In this document: in pieces, positions 61,821 to 64,000 of the stretch | Position numbering within the stretch: position 1 is the stretch's first letter | How the letters are laid out: each line of letters starts with the position of its first letter | NCBI RefSeq assembly: GCF_003663845.1 | Contig: NZ_RCCA01000002.1 | Span: forward strand, 62,001-126,000 | Direction: 5' to 3' | From: Chryseobacterium sp. 7 | GTDB taxonomy: Bacteria; Bacteroidota; Bacteroidia; Flavobacteriales; Weeksellaceae | DNA length: 64,000 nucleotides | Notes under the pieces: generated by a model | Seen by the model: only the letters and a program-made list of their open reading frames with translations | The model's database searches: none | What the model was told of the DNA's origin: nothing | Position numbers and translations under genes: made by a program

Positions 61821-62707
61821 TATTTTGCTAGATCAGAGATCCTTTCACTGATAAAACCATAGAGTTCCACCGGAATAGAATGTCCCATACCGTCTATTAA
61901 AGTCCATTCAGCATTAGGAATTGTATCAGCGATATCTTTTCCACAATCAGGATGAAAAATTAGATCATCTGTTCCGTGAATAATCAGTGCCGGAACGGTT
62001 ATTCTCTTCAAAATTTCAGGATCATACTGAAATGATCCCATTGCCAAAAGCTGTCGGATAATTCCATTTTTTGTCTTAGTATGTGTAAGTTCTTGCTCCA
62101 ACAATATGGTTTCCATATTAGGATCAAAAACATATCCCGAACCTGAAATTCTTTCCGCAAAACGTATCTTCTCTTTCAGGTATTCTTCTTTATGAAGAAC
62201 AGGATCAGCAGATCCTTGGGTCATCATTGCCATTACTTCAGGATCCGGCTTGGGTAGAGATGGATTCAAAGATGTAGACATGATGATTGTCAATGATAAA
62301 ACTCTTTCCGGATAGTAAGAACCTAAAAGTTGTGCAATAATTCCTCCCATGGAACGTCCTGCAATATGAGCTTTTTTGATATTTAAATGATCAAGCAGTC
62401 CAATGACATCATTCGCCATATCCATCAAAGAATAGGGTATATCTTCTTTACTGAGTACAGCAAAAACTTCTTCAATGCTTTTGTCAGAAGGAATTTCTAT
62501 GTTGGAATTGAAAACAGAACTTCCGGAGTCTCTGTTATCAAAACGAATCACCCTGAATCCCTCTTCAACCAGCAGATTGCAGAACGCAATATCCCAACGG
62601 ACCATCTGACTTCCTAATCCGGAAATTAATACAACATCCTGTTGATGGCCTTCTCCGAAAATTTCATAGCACAGGTCTACCTCTTTTATGCGGACAACTT
62701 TCTTCAT
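61820..62707 (-). CDS. Alpha/beta hydrolase
   Basis: 295 residues. VVLISGLGSQMVRWD is the oxyanion region; the nucleophile is in IAGRSMGGIIAQ (about 116-127), the acid in IHGTDDLIF and the His in GMGHSIPVE. The last residues of the GIY-YIG gene overlap this start by four bases (ATGA), so the two are coupled in a MarR-headed operon. The substrate is unknown. Confidence 0.9.
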   Translation of the reverse strand: MKKVVRIKEVDLCYEIFGEGHQQDVVLISGLGSQMVRWDIAFCNLLVEEGFRVIRFDNRDSGSSVFNSNIEIPSDKSIEEVFAVLSKEDIPYSLMDMANDVIGLLDHLNIKKAHIAGRSMGGIIAQLLGSYYPERVLSLTIIMSTSLNPSLPKPDPEVMAMMTQGSADPVLHKEEYLKEKIRFAERISGSGYVFDPNMETILLEQELTHTKTKNGIIRQLLAMGSFQYDPEILKRITVPALIIHGTDDLIFHPDCGKDIADTIPNAEWTLIDGMGHSIPVELYGFISERISDLAK

Positions 62708-63048
62708 GATGAATAGAATTCCCTGTTGCTTTCTGATATTAAAGTCTGTTCAGCCTTTCGTATCTCCTGGCGATAATTGATATATTCATTGTTCTGATCT
62801 GGAACAATTACGGCAAATTCAAAAGTAAAAGAATCACTGCCCAATTCTGTCCATTCCTTTTGTAATTGTGAATGCTCAAACATTCCGCCGTTTAAAAGAA
62901 ATTTCATCTTATTTACCAGTGCTTCCAGATTTAGAGAAGCCTGAATATATTTTTTCCCGGTTAAAGTATTGGTAACAGCAAGAACTCCCATCGTTGTTTT
63001 GTGGTCTTTTGCCTTTTCTCTCAACTGTTTCTTTAATGCATTTTTCAT
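62704..63048 (-). CDS. GIY-YIG-like protein
   Basis: 114 residues. MGVLAVTNTLTGKKYIQASL resembles the GIY-YIG strand pair (V-x-x-I/V-T-N-x-x-x-G-x-x-Y-I), and the distal Glu in FEFAVIVPD.NNEY fits the family outline. The canonical Arg and Glu of active nucleases are not obvious, so it may be inactive. It follows the MarR gene by seven bases. Confidence 0.65.
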   Translation of the reverse strand: MKNALKKQLREKAKDHKTTMGVLAVTNTLTGKKYIQASLNLEALVNKMKFLLNGGMFEHSQLQKEWTELGSDSFTFEFAVIVPDQNNEYINYRQEIRKAEQTLISESNREFYSS

Positions 63049-63055
63049 GTTTTCA

Positions 63056-63481
63056 TTATTGTATATTTCCTCCTAAATCAAATAGAAGCTCACTGATCAT
63101 TTTTAAAGATTTACCCTTTTTAGAAGAAAGAATTTCTTTAGCAATATGCTCAGCACTTATTTTAGCCTCTTCAAATATCTTTTTACCGCTAGGGGTGATG
63201 ACTACATAGCTTACTCGGGCATCCCTTTCGTTGGTTTCCCGGCCTACCAGTCCTGTTTTTTCCAGCGGATTCAATAATCGGGTGATTCCAGATGCAGTAA
63301 GACCTGTTTTTTCAGCAAGATCTATTCTTCGCATCCTGCTTTCCGATGAAGAATTAAGAATATAAAGAATAACAAAGTCATTGAATCCCAGGCCATGAAT
63401 ACTCAGAGCATCAAATTTTCTGGCGATTACAGACTGCAGTTTATTGATGTTTATTAAAAATAACAATTCCGTGCTTATCAT
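63056..63481 (-). CDS. MarR-family transcriptional regulator
   Basis: 141 residues. The winged helix is clear: RMRRIDLAEKTGLTASGITRLLNPLEKTGLVGRE with NERDARVSYVVITPSGK wing (cited in part). It heads the three-gene operon with the GIY-YIG and hydrolase genes and likely autoregulates it in response to a small ligand. Confidence 0.9.
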   Translation of the reverse strand: MISTELLFLININKLQSVIARKFDALSIHGLGFNDFVILYILNSSSESRMRRIDLAEKTGLTASGITRLLNPLEKTGLVGRETNERDARVSYVVITPSGKKIFEEAKISAEHIAKEILSSKKGKSLKMISELLFDLGGNIQ

Positions 63482-64000
63482 TGAAAAGTATTTGAGTTAT
63501 CAAGTATTTTTGTTTTGCAAATATATAAAATTTAACGAATTACAATCCTGTTTTTACTATTTTAAAGAAAATTAACGTATCAGTACCGTAAAATGGTATT
63601 AGCTTAGAGCATGATAATTCTTAAAATTAAGACACCAAATAATGTGTAAATGCTAAAATAGAAAGCTTTTATCCTGTTTTTTATTAATATATCTTTAAAC
63701 AGGGAATTGTTGTTGTGCTATCAATTGCATTGTAGTAGCTGTTTTATTAACTTAATATTTTGTTAAAAAATTCACTTTAATGGGATAATTTACTGTCTGT
63801 CAGTCATTTTTTTTTATTTTAGCGGACAAGAATGAATTTATGTTTATTGATGGAGGTTTTGAGGGATTATATTTAAACTGTAAAATAAAGAATATGACTC
63901 CTTTTTTTGAAAAACTTACACCAAAAGATAAAAAGAAGTGGTTAATCATTTAAAAGCATACTAATAAAATACATAGATAGAATATGATTTCTATGTTGAC
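63482..64000. other. No gene seen at the right end
   Basis: AT-rich. The longest frame is under 20 codons with no context. No tRNA, terminator or repeat was recognised. It is presumably the upstream region of a gene beyond the window and the divergent promoter of the MarR operon. Confidence 0.5.

Noticed and set aside
63895..63954. Short frame of 19 codons near the right end
   Set aside because: It is too short and has no promoter, terminator or peptide features that would support a gene.

Overview
The window looks like chromosomal DNA of a flavobacterium, most likely Chryseobacterium or a close relative (Bacteroidota). The evidence is the low G+C content, sigma elements of the TTTG / TAnnTTTG type, a C-terminal type IX secretion sorting domain on a secreted nuclease, a NuoG lacking its molybdopterin domain, and small peptides with LKKVS...GG leaders. 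No replication origin, IS element, prophage or CRISPR array was seen.

Layout. 1-5400: a truncated surface metallophosphoesterase, an HD-PycTM protein and a GAF-like protein. 5600-19970: a complete minus-strand respiratory complex I operon (nuoA to nuoN) with an outer-membrane-type gene inserted between nuoF and nuoG. 20200-31400: housekeeping genes (GNAT-like protein, YugP-type protease, YigZ, ribD, DUF349 protein, aroE, T9SS endonuclease, LolC/E-type permease, rbfA, methylmalonyl-CoA epimerase, one tRNA with anticodon CAT), plus two Cys-rich GG-leader peptides near 23.2-23.5 kb. 31446-38805: a RiPP locus with a Cys-free precursor, an attenuator-like terminator, an S15-type hydrolase, a split LanB dehydratase and a frameshifted TPR/AraC regulator. 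39400-46350: mixed metabolic and hypothetical genes. 46580-54731: a seven-gene, translationally coupled MoxR-vWA-beta-propeller operon, a predicted conflict system.

The most remarkable region is 55140-61768. Two consecutive modules each have a promoter, a 41-42-codon ORF and a strong intrinsic terminator. Each short peptide contains all 20 amino acids. In each, a segment near the end of the ORF can pair with the 5' arm of the following terminator, which is the geometry of translational attenuation. Three bases after the second terminator's U-tract begins an array of 13 divergent tRNA-like genes (12 anticodons). Interspersed are five copies of a long hairpin that share the loop sequence RAGCGCAGAAGATCTTTA. 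The array runs without a visible terminator into three RNA-repair genes: a YkuK-type RNase H-fold protein, a cyclic-phosphate-processing receiver protein (cREC) and an Rnl2-type RNA ligase. Next come a metallophosphoesterase broken by an amber codon and two tandem DEDDh exonucleases.

My inference is that this is a general tRNA-depletion sensor. A shortage of any aminoacyl-tRNA would stall the ribosome in the leader, prevent termination and switch on spare or decoy tRNAs plus an RNA-repair kit. The sequence elements are seen directly. The RNA-repair roles follow from family knowledge. The sensing and rescue model is inference.

61820-63481 holds a MarR regulator, a GIY-YIG-like protein and an alpha/beta hydrolase. 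The last 500 bases hold no recognisable gene.
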